A stretch of DNA of 64,000 nucleotides from Vespula vulgaris (GCF_905475345.1 NC_066598.1:248001-312000); one strand, 5' to 3'. Counted from the first letter of the stretch, positions 1-11,965 are shown. Numbers and translations are program-made. The notes: generated by a model not told the origin, from the letters alone.

Positions 1-596
1 TCTCTCGTTTCCTTTTTCTTTTCCGTCCTTTTCGTCGGATGGTTTCCTTCCCTCCTCGTTTCTCGCTTCTCGCTCTCGTCGTACCATTTCCTCGGTACCA
101 CCTTTAAACCACGCTCGTTTCTCGTGGTAAAGGAGTGCTCGTAGTCTTTTCTTCTGACTTATGAGCGTGCCGAGGTCATAACGATAAACTTTAATGCCTC
201 TTTCTTTATCGTTATGGGCTTCGATCGTAAGATGACAAAATTAATTGGTTAATGAATTTTACCTCATTTTTATGCGATCGAGCATATATTCGTGCATGAT
301 CTGCGAACGTTTAGAGCGATATTAAATATTTTCTTGTCCCGACATTGCTTTCCGTTGACAACAAAAAACGTAACTATTAGCTTCGACGTATTATTTCACT
401 CGTGTTATGATTTTAGAATATCGCTGATATTTCCGAACTATTACTTTGATAAATAAACTCGAGCAAGATGTTAACGTATCGCTTTATATATTAAATAAAA
501 CTAATCTCGTCATATTGTAATAGTAAACTTTACACGTGGGATGTGTCTAATAAAAGCAAATGTCAAAGAGCGTGATATGAGAGACGAAAAAAGCTG

Positions 597-627
597 AGGG
601 AGGGAGGGAGAGAGAGAGAGAGAGAGG
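597..627 (+). repeat. (GGGA)n/(GA)n microsatellite
   Basis: Three GGGA units run directly into about eight GA units. This is a simple-sequence repeat with no coding meaning. Confidence 0.9.
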
Positions 628-1038
628 ACAAGGGAAATGGTTATCTCGACATTCTCGTATGTTCACGAGAAACGTTCGACTCTCAGCCAGAGAATGCGTC
701 CCTCTGTCTACGTCGGAGTGGCGGGAGCGCGATATTGAAATTCCAAAATCATGGGCGGCTTATTAAAACATAATTAATTAGTGTGTGAATCAAAGTACGG
801 TACAAAATAGGACGAAAATGGAATGGAGAGGGGAGAAGAATGGAGAAACGGAAGAGGAGCGGGAGGCAAGCAGGGTTGTGAAGAAGAGAGAGCAGAGGGT
901 TGGTTTTGCCGAGCGTCTATTTAAATTGTTCACTCGGAAATCAGCGAGTTTCGTCGTCGGCGCGGTAAGCTGCCTATGAAGTACACTCGTTTATAACGTC
1001 CCCGAAACAAAATTAAATTGTAATTGCACGATGCGCAC

Positions 1039-1055
1039 TATATATATATATATAT
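1039..1055 (+). repeat. (TA)n microsatellite
   Basis: A 17-base TA alternation is followed by further imperfect TA and TG alternations to about 1083. Confidence 0.85.
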
Positions 1056-2108
1056 TTGTGTGTACGTATAGTATATATATGTATAACGAGGCCAGAAAAG
1101 GTGGTGAAGGCTTACTATGTAGGTATGCGTCCTGCCGACGACAACTAATTACATTTAGGTACCATAATTTTACTATGACGCCGAGTAATTGCCTCGGCTA
1201 CTCATAATGAAAAAGTATTGATTGTTCGTGCTCGCGTTACCTTCTGTGAATATCCATGCCAGTCGTCCAGCCGTATTCCATGCATTTCGCAATTCCGTCA
1301 ACCATTTTTGACATTTTCTCGGACTCTAGTGATATTTCACAAAAAACGAATATTGGTTCAAACACGAACGTATCTCTGCTCGCGACGGTCTCGTTAGGAA
1401 TCATAATTTTGTCACGTATAAAGTACGCGATGATTTAAGATAGCAAAGTTGCAATGCTTAGTGTTCTCATAGAATCATTGTTCTTTACAAATAGAGCGTG
1501 AGTTTAAGCGTAATAGTTGCGTACATACATACATTAAAGTTATGAACAAATAGCCCGATAAATTCTTAGCAACCATAAGCAGCGCACCAAACTAAATCCA
1601 TTATAACTTACGTTTAATCGGCCGATAAATTTTAATTTTTAGCGGGCAGAACTTTATCCGCTACGGTTTAGGTGCTCCAGGGCTCGCAGCCTGCGTTCAC
1701 ATTTTGTTTAAGTTTTTCCTCGCCCAGTCATGTTCCGAGAAAACGATCGGGCGGCACGAGCTTTCGCGCAGGGCTTGAAGAATATCGATGAAAAGAAAGA
1801 GAGAAAGGAGGTCTTCGACGAGGGGACAAAGAAGAAACAAACTCGTTAGAAATTACTCGGAGGAAATTACCTCGTTGTTCCGAAAAGCAAAGGCAGACTC
1901 CTCTAACCCTTTTATTTAACCTTTACCACTTTGGAGATTCTTTTATTTTAAAGAAGAAGAAAGGAAAAGAGAATTCGAATATCGAAAGAAGTTTCGGCAA
2001 AGTAAGAACAGTTACCGGCGTCGTCGCGTACGAGAGCTAGCTTGTGTGGCAGCTTAAGGGGTTAATAAGATATTTAGTTTACTAACATTTCGTCGGAGGC
2101 AGAGAGAC

Positions 2109-2144
2109 GGAGGCGGAGGCGGAGGCGGAGGCGGAGGCGGAGGC
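2109..2144 (+). repeat. (GGAGGC)6 hexamer array
   Basis: Six perfect copies of GGAGGC are followed by a degenerate copy. The unit length would preserve a reading frame (Gly-Gly, Glu-Ala or Arg-Arg), but no longer ORF runs through it, so it is read as a noncoding minisatellite. Confidence 0.9.
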
Positions 2145-2616
2145 GAAGGTTTAAGGGCGAGTTTGCCGAGAGCGAAGCTCGGTCTAAGAGACTTAGGTCC
2201 TAGCGGTCACCCCTTGAGTGCATTCTCCTGTTCGAGCGTGTCTGCCGACGCTTTAGGCTTTCAAGATCATTAATTTAAGGCGCCGCTCAACGCCGCCACC
2301 GTACACCAATGAATTCTTTGTGTTACTCGGACGCAATGAAAAAGGAAAAGAGGGAGCCTTTGCTAAATCACCTTTCTTTTACTTTCCTGCGAACGACACT
2401 TCCCTTCTCTATGCGAGAGTTTTACGTCGATTCAAATAATCGGTCCAAGATTTCTCGGAGGAAGAGGAAATAATAATCATAAAGCCGCTTCGAAATTGTA
2501 CAAACGCGTCGTGTCTGCTCGCACGGAAGACTAAAGTTTATACTTTGAGTTTCGAACAAAGCTTTGAGAAGTTCGAAGGCAGAGGCGCGCGATGCAGATC
2601 GAGCGGAAATGAAAAT

Positions 2617-2622
<6 letters not shown>

Positions 2623-2654
<32 letters not shown>
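2623..2654 (+). repeat. (GA)16 microsatellite
   Basis: Sixteen uninterrupted GA units. They produce an Arg-Glu run in the short overlapping frame at 2545-2763, which is therefore not credible as a protein. Confidence 0.95.
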
Positions 2655-2658
<4 letters not shown>

Positions 2659-2980
2659 AAGAGCGAGAGCGGAGAATCGTCGTTGAATGTTCGGGAGAGT
2701 ATTTGGGAGGGACGAATGGAAAAAGGCGACTATCGATCGGCCAACGGTGTCTACGTGTCGTAGGTGAGAGGAGTGAAAGAGGACGGTGGGGAGAGCAGAC
2801 TGGACTTTCGGGAGAGTCGAGTAGGCAAGCTATTTGCGGGATAATGCGAGATTGAGGAATAAGGAGGAAAGAGGGAAAGGGCGAGTACGACGCGACGGGA
2901 AGATCGAAGTCGGAAGAGCTTATGGCTAAACTGGCGGCTAGGGACGAAGTAGTGGAATAGCGAATGCCGGTCGAATGAAA

Positions 2981-3008
2981 AGAGAGAGAGGGAGAGAGAG
3001 AGAGAGAG
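2981..3008 (+). repeat. (GA)n microsatellite, interrupted
   Basis: GA units with one extra G near the middle. The reverse strand reads as Leu-Ser repeats inside a spurious 166-codon frame (2751-3251). Confidence 0.9.
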
Positions 3009-3772
3009 GATGAAAGCAGGATGGAAAAGGATAAAGAGAAAATTTAAGGTACAAATGCGGACGACGTCAAATTCATAAATAATTGCCGTTTCGTTGCAAA
3101 CTATCGCATACATCGTCGCTAAATAATATCGTAAAGCGTAAAAAATAAATTTTTCGGTTCTCTTTTCTCTTTCCATCTTCGATTCGAATTTCCATAGCCG
3201 TAATGAGAAACGAGCGAAAAATATTTTTGCCAGGGTTGTCTGTTCTTTCAAAAGCGATACACAGCGGTATCGCTGTAGAAGGAGTCAACGTTCTTTAGCA
3301 ACACATCGCGAATTACTTACTAACGACCAAAGTATAATCGCGAGGCCGCTACATCGTTCTCGCTCGACGAACTTTTATGCTCGAGGATTAGTGTGGCAAA
3401 GGTCTTGGTATAAAGCGGTTACGGTGCAGTTGCATCGTATCGAGGATCGTTTATGATCGCGATTAATGGCGAGTACGATATTTACCGTCCAACGAAATCG
3501 TCTCTTCGAGAGTTCGTGATAGCCGAGCGGAAAGAGAATGACACGCGAGGAGGTTCGTACTCGAGGAGATACAGAGATAAACTTGCGATAAATTTCATTT
3601 TGCACATATTTTACATTGTCCTTTACCGCAACCACGCTGTCGTCGAACAATCATGGTCCGTCCATTCGTCAAGTGTATTTTTGGTGTCAAGCTAGCAGGC
3701 AGCGGTCCTTTAAGTACATAGCACGCAGTTTATGCATGCACGAACGAGTTATCCGCACACTTTGGGATACAC

Positions 3773-3852
3773 GAAAGAGAGGAAGAGGATAAAAAGAGGA
3801 AGAAGAAGAGAAGAAGAAGAAGAGAAAGACGAGGAAGAAGAGCGAGAAGAGT
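3773..3852 (+). repeat. purine-only (GAA/GGA)-rich tract
   Basis: About 80 bases that are almost entirely A and G on the + strand, with several GAA runs. Long homopurine stretches of this kind can form unusual DNA structures; no function is inferred. The overlapping minus-strand frames are poly-Ser/Leu/Phe artefacts. Confidence 0.75.
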
Positions 3853-3946
3853 AGAAGCGCTGACGCCAGCCTCTTTGCGAGCCGCCATTGACGCGCCGAC
3901 TTGAAAACTGCATGGAAACTTGAAAATAGTTTCGCCAACACGCCAC

Positions 3947-3966
3947 GAAGAAGAAGAAGAAGAAGA
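3947..3966 (+). repeat. (GAA)n trinucleotide run
   Basis: Six to seven GAA units. The complementary strand reads as CTT repeats. Confidence 0.85.
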
Positions 3967-4858
3967 CTTCGGCTGGCAGAGAGACAAACCTTCTCCCTTT
4001 CCACGTCTTCGTTCCCTCTTTCTCTGTCTTTACCACTTCGCTTCGAGAGAGAGACGATCTCGGAATTCCGAGCTGACTGCAAAGTTTTTAACTAAGTTTG
4101 GCGCTTCCCTGCGTAGCACTGTTCTTACCTCCGAATACCGGTGCGCTGCTTGCCTACTACGTGGCCGCCTTTCATGTCGATTCTTTCGCAGCTCTTACAT
4201 AGCAACCCTCCGTCTCTTTCTCCGAAACTCGCTCGAATTACGAACCGTCAAAAGGATTATTTCGAAATGATCAGTCCTTTCGCATCCCTGTTCCTTCGGC
4301 CGAAACAAGATGGCTGGATAAACGACGAGAGAAAGCTGAGATGGAATTTAGGAACGCAAGAAAATTATTAGAACGATCGAAATTCTCGTCATGACCGGGC
4401 GCGATTGTCGGCCGTAAAGGGAAATCGTAACGAAACGGGAATTGGAATTTCATAATTAAGTTATCAGCATCAGCTACTCGAACGGTCAATTATCGTCGGC
4501 GGACGGCGTAGCGAGAGTGCGCGTTCGCCTTCCCCCTTTTTACGTTTTAAACGTTTTAAACGAGGGCGCTGCTACCCTTCGCAAAGACCGATAAGAGGGG
4601 ATGGAAGGTAAAGCCGTACTACCATTGACGATTTCGAGGTCGAGGAACGGAATGGTTGATCGAGAGGGTTCTTTGAAGTTGAGAACGAAGGAGGAAAGAT
4701 GAAAATAATTAAACGCATTGAAACCTTTTTTAAGCTATGTCAGCGGTTCCAGACGCACGGTTTACAACGTCGTTCGCAGGAACAACAAGAAACACTGCGG
4801 TAAAACAGAGCACCGTGACGTAAACCCCTTTAAAAAGAACGAAAGGGAGTCTTTTCTA

Positions 4859-4861
<3 letters not shown>

Positions 4862-4897
<36 letters not shown>
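4862..4897 (+). repeat. (CT)18 microsatellite
   Basis: 36 bases of uninterrupted TC alternation, then imperfect CT/CCT sequence to about 4932. It creates Leu-Ser and Arg-Glu runs in overlapping frames, which were discarded. Confidence 0.95.
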
Positions 4898-4900
<3 letters not shown>

Positions 4901-5556
4901 CCCTCTCTCCCTCTCTTTCTCTCTCCCTCTTTCCTTCGTTCTCGGCGAGACGAAGCACGGGCTCGTGCAAGAGCACAGCCCGCTTTTTGCGTGGCCGGTC
5001 CAAAGTTTTTCGCGACTTCTCTATAATTAAACTCGTGTCCGGCTGTTTCTCCATCCGTTCGTAGCTCCTCTTTAGCCGAGCGAAAAAACGATATATCCGT
5101 GCTTTGCATGCGTTTCTCGCACGAGAAAGAAAGGGGAGAAGAGGGCGACACTCTCTGCTGGTCCGTTGGGAATTCTTAATCCTCTTTCCATTCGGTACCG
5201 TTGAAATTTTTCACTCCCTTTTCCTGGCGTATCAAAGCTACGAGAATCTCACGATTCGATCGAGAGTAATTTCGAAAAGGGCTAAAAAAGTTACGAGTTT
5301 TACGAGCTCACGTTCGTTGACAGTGGAAAGTCTACTGGATCTGAAATTTTCAAGCGTAACAGCTCCGTGGGTGTTTACATCTGAACGATGCTTGCCAACC
5401 CTCGCTTGCGAGGATAGCTAATGAAATATTACGCGGCACACGGGATTACGGTGTTTTAATGCGTAGCAAGAATCGGTAGAACGGCCGGTATGATAAATTA
5501 ACAAATAACGCAGAGACCGTAAAGTATGTGTTTATGGTTGTCATACTCATCCCCCA

Positions 5557-5560
<4 letters not shown>

Positions 5561-5588
<28 letters not shown>
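5561..5588 (+). repeat. (CT)14 microsatellite
   Basis: 28 bases of uninterrupted CT alternation in AT-rich noncoding sequence. Confidence 0.95.
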
Positions 5589-5592
<4 letters not shown>

Positions 5593-6230
5593 TCTTTGCA
5601 TTACCCTCTCGTGCAGTTAATAATAATTTAACGTCGTGAGCCTAGATGGACATGGAATTATTATCACTGGTATAATTATTTTATTACGATTATTCTCGTC
5701 ATCATCATTGACGCTGCTTGCTCAACAAGCATTGTAGTCTGAATCATTTAACGACCTCGCACCAAATTACAAACGATCGTGGAACGTACTGAATCATCGC
5801 GTTCGATCGTTTGCTAGAAAAATAATCGACTTCTGGTTATGTGTGCTAAGCCCTCGACGCGTTTTATCATACTTTTGACATTCGTTACCGGTACCTTACG
5901 CATATTTTCGATTTTGCTCGATTAGTTTGAAATTGATCTTCAACGGAATACTTAAATTTATGCTTCGAACTCGAACTGACTAATTAATATAAAAATCGAT
6001 ATAGGTAAAATCGCTGAAAGCACACGCGATCGGATCGACAAAGGGATTTGAATATGTAAATGAATTCACTAGAAAAGCCTCTGAATGATCTTTCCGGTAC
6101 GGAGCGTTAGACGCTTGCAGCGTTCGATGTTCTCGTTCCAAGTAATTGGCGAGTACTTGTATAAAGACCAAACAACGGGCTGATAACTCGCGTTTCAGCA
6201 ACGACACCGGATGTCACCACAGCGAAGTGC

Positions 6231-6312
6231 ATATGTATATATATATATGTACACACATATATATATATATACATATATATATATGTACATAAAAAGGAGA
6301 GAGAGAGAGAGA
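6231..6312 (+). repeat. compound (AT)n-(AC)n-(AT)n-(GA)n repeat
   Basis: TA alternation, a short ACACAC, more TA alternation, then after a short A-rich spacer a GA run from 6297. The AT part is self-complementary and could fold into a cruciform. Confidence 0.85.
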
Positions 6313-6927
6313 CTTTGTATGGGATGAGAGAAGCTGTAGCGGGTCCAGCGTTAGTCGTTCGTCCGCTCGCTGTTCGCAAACGAAGCGAAAGGAGACTGCT
6401 CGTTATTGTATAACGAGAGCTCGTTATAACGACGCTAACAAATTCTAAATTCGGGCTATGCCTCTCATTTTTTCTCCCTCTCTCGTTTCCGAGCTACGAC
6501 AGAGTTTGTCGAAAATGTTTTCACGAATATCACTCGTATATATACCTATCCGCACACATCCGTACACCTATACGTTTACCCCATTCGTCGCCTGGAAGTA
6601 CCGTACTGATAACGTCTGTAACAAAAATTTTGATCGTTTTAATCCTATGCGATGGCCGATGCCAATCGAACCGAGTAATCAAAAGCTTATTGGAAATCCT
6701 TCTTGACATTTCGGAGCGCTCGACGAATTCGGATCATTAATAAAATATTCGGACGTTCGATACGTTCGAATGATACGAACGAAACAATGACGATTGAATC
6801 ATTTCGTAAGACGGAAAAGTTCGCGTAGATTCGAGCCAATGAAGTTTCGTCGCATAAGATCATACTCCTTGGAAACTACTTTGGTTAGCGTCGACGTTCG
6901 TTCTTTTAACATTTCTCTCTTTGGCGA

Positions 6928-7353
6928 TTAAACGCAGCGGTATCTCGTCGTCTTTGGCATCGCGTTGAGAGAAGAACAACGAGTCGTGCCAGTTCCAGGG
7001 AAAACCGAGGCGCCGTTCGTGTCCGTGATTTCGATCAAGGGGTTTATATCAAGGGTACACGGAGAAGGAGAGGAGAGATCAATGGAGAGAGGACCGCCGA
7101 GATCAATTTGCACACCGTTGCGCGTGACAGTACTGCCAGCGAGCCAATTCACGCGGGTATAGTAATTAAACTGCGGTTTAGCGTGACCGGTGCACCTGCC
7201 GTTACCAAATTGCAAGTTATGCCGCGCGTCACTCAACGGTCTGTCGCTCCGCCCCTCGTGCACGACCACACTACCATCGGCGCAGCTCACCTCTCCACCG
7301 TCCAGCTCCTTCTCGTGTTCGAACAGTCGCCGGAGATTCGAGTCGCTTTTCAA
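6928..7353 (-). other. antisense open frame aligned codon-for-codon with the + frame
   Basis: About 142 codons of minus-strand frame share triplet boundaries with the + strand frame at 6910-8088. It starts at a TTG, not an ATG, so if real it is probably an internal or terminal exon. The translation is more protein-like than the + one: it includes Asp, Glu, Gly and Asn-rich stretches and five to six scattered cysteines (for example SCADGS, GRCTG, SPCTL, TTRC and YRC near the end). A donor-like GAG/GTGAGC lies inside it near 7290. No family is recognised. Only one of the two opposing frames is likely to be coding, and possibly neither. Confidence 0.2.
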
Positions 7354-7853
7354 AGTTTCCGATTTCTAGGTGCTCTCGGCAGGGCGATTCGTCGTAAATC
7401 AATGCCTGCTCTCTGTTCGGTTCCATTTTGTAAGAGTATATCTCGTCGACGTTACGCGAGCGATTGCGTAAAAAGTACCGTTTCCAGTTACGATCGAAGT
7501 GGCGTTCGAGTGTTGCCAGTAAATGCAAAAGTTCCTGCGACACTTGTCAAATGTCTACAATTGCAAATACAGGCGACTAGATACCATCTAATGTTGCAAA
7601 CGTATAAGATTCTAAAGAATCAACGGTCGCGAGTGTCGGAATATAGACGGAACTTCTCTTTCTCATTTTCACGGATTCTTTCGAGAAACGCCCAAATAAA
7701 AGGGATATTCCATATCTCGGTGTATTTCTCTCGCTTCGTGAGCCATCTCTCGAGTTTCTGCGACGCCTTCACGCGCAACACCGTGGTGCGAGGATTTGCG
7801 GTTACCACGACAATTGATTTACACGCAAACATTTGCCCCGAGGACGAGTCACG

Positions 7854-7874
7854 GGCGCGCGCGTGCGCGCACAC
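7854..7874 (+). repeat. alternating purine-pyrimidine GC/AC run
   Basis: Mostly CG and GCGC followed by ACAC. Alternating runs like this favour left-handed DNA; it lies inside the long open frame, where it encodes Arg, Ala, Cys and His. Confidence 0.6.
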
Positions 7875-8183
7875 AACCGTTCACGTTCGTGGGAAACAAG
7901 AGGAACGTGTAGCCGGACATCTCCGGCCAGGAATCACCCTCTTCGTCGATCGTATACAATCCGTAATTGTTGTTCCACCCCGTTGCTTTAGCCGAAGATT
8001 ACAACGCGATCTTTCAGGGAATTGGGATTCTCTCTATCGACGTTGCTCTACACCACCTCTACTACCACCAGCACCGCTGTCTCGATGAGAATCGAATCGA
8101 GCCTTCGTTGTCGCTCCGGAATCCGATTGGACGAGAGGTGGAGAGTAAGAGGAATAATAGATGCGACTAACGCGATTCGACGA

Positions 8184-8202
8184 AGAGAGAGAGAGAGAGA
8201 GG
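8184..8202 (+). repeat. (GA)n microsatellite
   Basis: Nine GA units beside Arg-rich short frames. Confidence 0.9.
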
Positions 8203-10810
8203 CGTAGCAGAAGTAGCACCAACGGCGAGATGCTTCCGACTCTAGGAGTTATTTCGGAAACCGCCATAACCGAGATCTGATCGGATAAATTCTATTAGCA
8301 GTCACTCGTTTTATCCAACACTTTTCTTATTTCTTTCTAGCTTCGCTCGAGATCGGCGTTCTTGCTTTGTCGCGGAAAATCATGTCCTCTCTGTAATCGA
8401 TATAAAAATTACCGAATCTAATACAATTTTTTGTTCTCTTTTTATTCCAGCCATACTTTTCGCTGATATTACCCATCGTCGGATAACTGACGATTATCGC
8501 GAAACCATTTTTAAGTGCGATCGATTAATAGAAAGAGACTTAAGGGCCCTCGTGACTGCGGACGGTTCTCGTTCATCACCTGCGATTCACTCGGAAAAAA
8601 AGCTTTCACAGCTTTTATGTACATGCGCGAAGACGGAGCCAAGATAAAGGAGAAAACAGTAAGAGGTCGGTCTATCTTTCTTTATTTTTCTCCCTTGGCG
8701 AAAGGAAAACTTTCTACCTCCTTTACCGGCGTACCACGGTATTCGTTAATAATCGATTATGAAAGATGACGGTTTCTTGTATCGACTCGCCCACACTGCC
8801 AGAACTTATTGTTTTAAAGAAAGTTTAAATTTATCTCGAACTTCTTGCCACGAGTTTGGCCCGCCTCGAAATAATCCCTCATTCATCATCCGTACCCACG
8901 AATTCTGTAACGCGCGCGACTACCGGGAAAAGAAGATAGCGAGCAGGGTGAGAGAGACGAAGAGGCAGGGTAGTAGCTCGTACGCGGATGTTAAGCCGTG
9001 ATTAGTTGTTACGCGGTACGAAAGGGTAATCCGTTGTTCCTTCATTTTTATAACCCCCACGCGCGTGTTAAGCCTGCGATTTTAGTAAATACCTACGTTA
9101 CTTCCTGTTTCGCTTGCAGCAGCGTACGTAAAACGACCTTATGTGCATTGTCCTGCTAATGAATTATTCTGGAAAGTCGAATAAATACACCATCGAGATT
9201 TATACATCGAGTCATTCGAGAGATTTCACGTACGGTATCTGTCCCGAAACTTTGCTACGCCCTAGGTGTGGGCTGTTGAGATACGATCCTAATCAGTGCA
9301 CTCAGATTTACGTCCAGATACCTAATATTTAGTGCTATCGGATGGATCATAAGGTTTCGAAGCGAAAGCTTTTTTGCGAGAGACTCGATAAGGGTGACGT
9401 TTGTTCGCGTACGACGGAAAACGTTGAAGCTCGTAATGAGAAAGTTATAGACAGCGAGGGAGTGCGCGACTAAAGTGCGAAGAAACATCGCGTTGCGTGG
9501 GGCGATACCCTGTCAAATTTTCTCTCGATAATTCTTACTTATGCAGCTTCTACGTGTTAAACGTTGAATGAACTACTTTACGTCGACGCTCTATTTTTCT
9601 TCGCCTAGAAGAATTTAGTCGCGTATAGTACTTTGTGACGAAATAAAGAAAGTTCGCTTCAAGTTTTCGAAGGGAAATAGAAAAAAGAAAAATTGGAGGC
9701 GGGAGGAAAGCTCTCGCTGTTCGATTCTTACGAGGTTCTAAAAAGAAAACGTCGTTCTCGCATCTTCGATTTTACGGTGAATCGCTTCGTTTTGCACGTT
9801 TAGAGAGTAAATCAGTGTAAGTGGGTGAGAAGGATCCCGGTACGGTCTAAAGACCATGGAACAAGGGGGAATGATATCGATGGAGGGTTATCGTCGCTAT
9901 ATCACCGGTCCAAAGGTCGGCTGTGAGGTACCTAAGCTGTTCTCGCGGAAACTTTATTGCCGGGCGAGCCAATTATAGGGCAAGTAGGATGACTACAATG
10001 TAGTATCGAACGCTCTCAAACGAATCGACTTCTCAAGACATCGCTCGACTATCCAGGGTGCCTTGGATAAAGTATTACAACCTCTGTACCTCGATCAAAT
10101 TAACCAAAAGATACTTCCGAAATACGAGCAACTTGTATCTCATTTATTTACCTCGACAATGACATCATCGTTCTAACTCAAATTCCTATTTATTCGAAAG
10201 TTTGTCATGGCAACGAGTAAAACTGAACGATAACATTTCCTACCTCGCATACAAAAACGTCTTGTTTTCTAGGAAACGATACGTTCAAGAGCGATCCTAC
10301 GATGTAAAGAAAATCGCAGATAAGGGAATTATGTAGGTAAATGAAATAAAGAAAAAAAAGCGAAAGTTGAATAATACGATAGCCGAGTAGGACCGACGTG
10401 GTTGCAATAATTTCCATGAAAAGTAATGTAGGCCAGTATATTACATCGAATGTGCCTTTCTTACCTTCTGAAGAAAGTTCATTTCGCAAGCTATCCAGTT
10501 TCGGGAATTCATCTCCGGACGATCTCGAGACACCCTAAGGTTCGTTCGTCCCTCTTGGCAGCTCCGCGAAACTCGTCTGAAACTCCCTTGTCCTTACACC
10601 TCGACCCTTTCTCTCGACAGGCGCCGCAAGAAGCGGCAATAAACGTCAGAGCCTAGTGGTAATTAAAAGTAAAGATACGCCGACAAAAGCGAAAAACAAC
10701 TAATACAAGTGGAAAAAGAAAGAAGGACGATCGCCGCGAGAAGAATACGAAAAGAGATGGAGAGAATTACGGAGAGAAAAGAAAATAACTCTCCTCTTTT
10801 ATGAAATATC

Positions 10811-10838
10811 GAGAGAGCGCGCGCGCGAGAGAGAGAGA
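10811..10838 (+). repeat. (GA)n(GC)n(GA)n compound repeat
   Basis: GA, then CGCGCGCG, then GA again. The central CG block is a strong alternating purine-pyrimidine segment. Confidence 0.85.
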
Positions 10839-10983
10839 AAATGCTCGCTAAAAATATCGAAGGACAAAGCACGAAAGTTATTAAATTGTTCCCGTTTCGG
10901 GCCAAAAAAGGAGTTTGAACATTTGCATGAATTCGGAAAGTGGCAACGAATCAGCGATGAAAGCAAAGGAAAGACTGTACAAC

Positions 10984-11036
10984 AGAGAGAGAGAGAGAGA
11001 GAGAGACCGAGAGAGAGGAAGGAGGGAGGGAGAGAG
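10984..11036 (+). repeat. (GA)n followed by GGGA-rich purine tract
   Basis: About eleven GA units, a CC interruption, then GA and GGA/GGGA to 11036. Confidence 0.9.
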
Positions 11037-11753
11037 TCGTAGTAATGACATAAAAGGCACGTGAATCCTTTTGCATTTATATGGAAAAGCCTTGCGAACC
11101 TGAACAGTCGACTTGGGTTTACCGTGGCTGAAAGGAAACTTAAGAAACATAAAGTAACTTTACCTTTCTCTTCCACCCATTCCCTTATTTCCACGCGTTT
11201 CCATCCAGCAGCACGGTCCCTTGTGCTTTGCTTTCTCATGGCCATTCGCACAGAGCTTTTGGTATGGTATTGTAAGGTGAAAGCTTGTTTGACGAAGTGA
11301 GATTCGCGCACCAGCCGTACTTCGTTCCCCGATTCTTTCGTTTCTCCTCGCCGTAACTCGACTTCTCGTGAGAGGATCTTTCATAGCTTTTGTGTGTCAC
11401 TAGACAGAGATATTAAATTGCACCCTTATATAGTTTACCCTATTGCCAGCTCGGCCCATTGACGTTTCTCCTAATTCAAAAAAATGTGCCGAGATGACGA
11501 CCGGGCAAAAAATTCGACGCAACAGCGTTACGTGATAACTTTGAAATAAAATTTTATATGAGGATAGATCGCGTTTTCGACGATTAAAATTTCGGAAAAA
11601 TACGAGAAAAACAAACGAAGAGCGTTTAATTCGAAAGCTAGTTGATCGATAAACAAATGAAAGTGGAATGTTTTGAAAACTGGATAGGAAATCGAGGCCA
11701 GCTACAGAAACATGTGATTCGTCGGTGCTAATCTACGTGCCAAGTCAAGAACG

Positions 11754-11761
11754 TGACGTCA
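11754..11761. promoter_or_regulatory. perfect CRE palindrome TGACGTCA
   Basis: An exact 8-base cAMP-response element (CREB/ATF binding consensus). It sits about 210 bp upstream of a CT tract and about 170 bp upstream of an octamer site, so the block 11750-12010 could be a promoter or enhancer. An 8-mer match alone is expected about once in 64 kb, so this is suggestive only. Confidence 0.3.
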
Positions 11762-11921
11762 TTGAATATTTAAGACCGCAGGAGAGAGACGCTGCACCCT
11801 GCCGTTTTCCTCGGCATCATAGCTCGCTCTTCCTCCTGTTCGACCTAAGCGACCCCTTTTCACTCGTCCTCCTCTTTCACCCACTCGTAAGAGGCAAGCC
11901 CCAAGACTTGCAGGTTTTCAT

Positions 11922-11929
11922 ATGCAAAT
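11922..11929 (+). promoter_or_regulatory. octamer motif ATGCAAAT (POU-type)
   Basis: Exact match to the octamer recognised by POU-domain factors, within a TATGCAAATG context and about 40 bp before a CT microsatellite. Read together with the CRE upstream as a weak regulatory cluster. Confidence 0.3.
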
Positions 11930-11965
11930 GAAAGTTCGCGCGCAACCGTTTGCGTCGTCGAAGCT

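Larger units (their letters stand above)
1..6900. other. noncoding stretch, AT-rich with simple repeats
   Basis: No open frame here resembles a known protein. The stretch holds GA/CT tracts, a TA run, a GGAGGC hexamer array and purine-rich GAA tracts, listed separately. A short frame opens at an ATG at 818 in a favourable context (AAAATGG) and reaches a GTAAGC at 965. A second short minus-strand frame (ATG at 4173-4175) reaches a GAG/GTAAGA donor-like site whose intron side covers 4123-4128. Either could be a first coding exon, but motifs this short arise by chance often in 7 kb. I otherwise see no gene structure. Confidence 0.6.
6910..8088 (+). other. longest stop-free frame in the window, coding status unresolved
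   Basis: I read this frame codon by codon upstream from 7108: it is free of stops from just after the TAA at 6907-6909, and it ends at 8088, about 392 codons in all. The first in-frame ATG is at 7219, which would give a protein of about 289 residues. At roughly 50 percent GC a run this long is rarely expected by chance in 64 kb. Against coding: the product is rich in Arg and Ser, poor in Asp and Glu, has no recognisable domain, signal peptide or repeat, and the 5' third is also open on the other strand. It could be a lineage-specific gene, an exon with splice sites I cannot place, or the antisense of a coding region. I do not recognise it. Confidence 0.25.
8100..11700. other. noncoding stretch with GA tracts
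   Basis: Only short, unrecognised frames. Besides the listed microsatellites there is nothing with a family signature. The largest frame (10799-11311, minus) is driven by GA/GC repeats read as Ser-Leu and Arg runs. Confidence 0.6.

Noticed and set aside
5729..5739. GCATTGTAGTC, resembling the 5' part of miR-33
   Set aside because: The seed base before it is wrong, only 11 bases match, and the following sequence cannot fold back to make the precursor hairpin.
10799..11311. 170-codon minus-strand frame
   Set aside because: Much of it is Ser-Leu and Arg-Ala translation of GA/GC microsatellites; no family signature or splice context.
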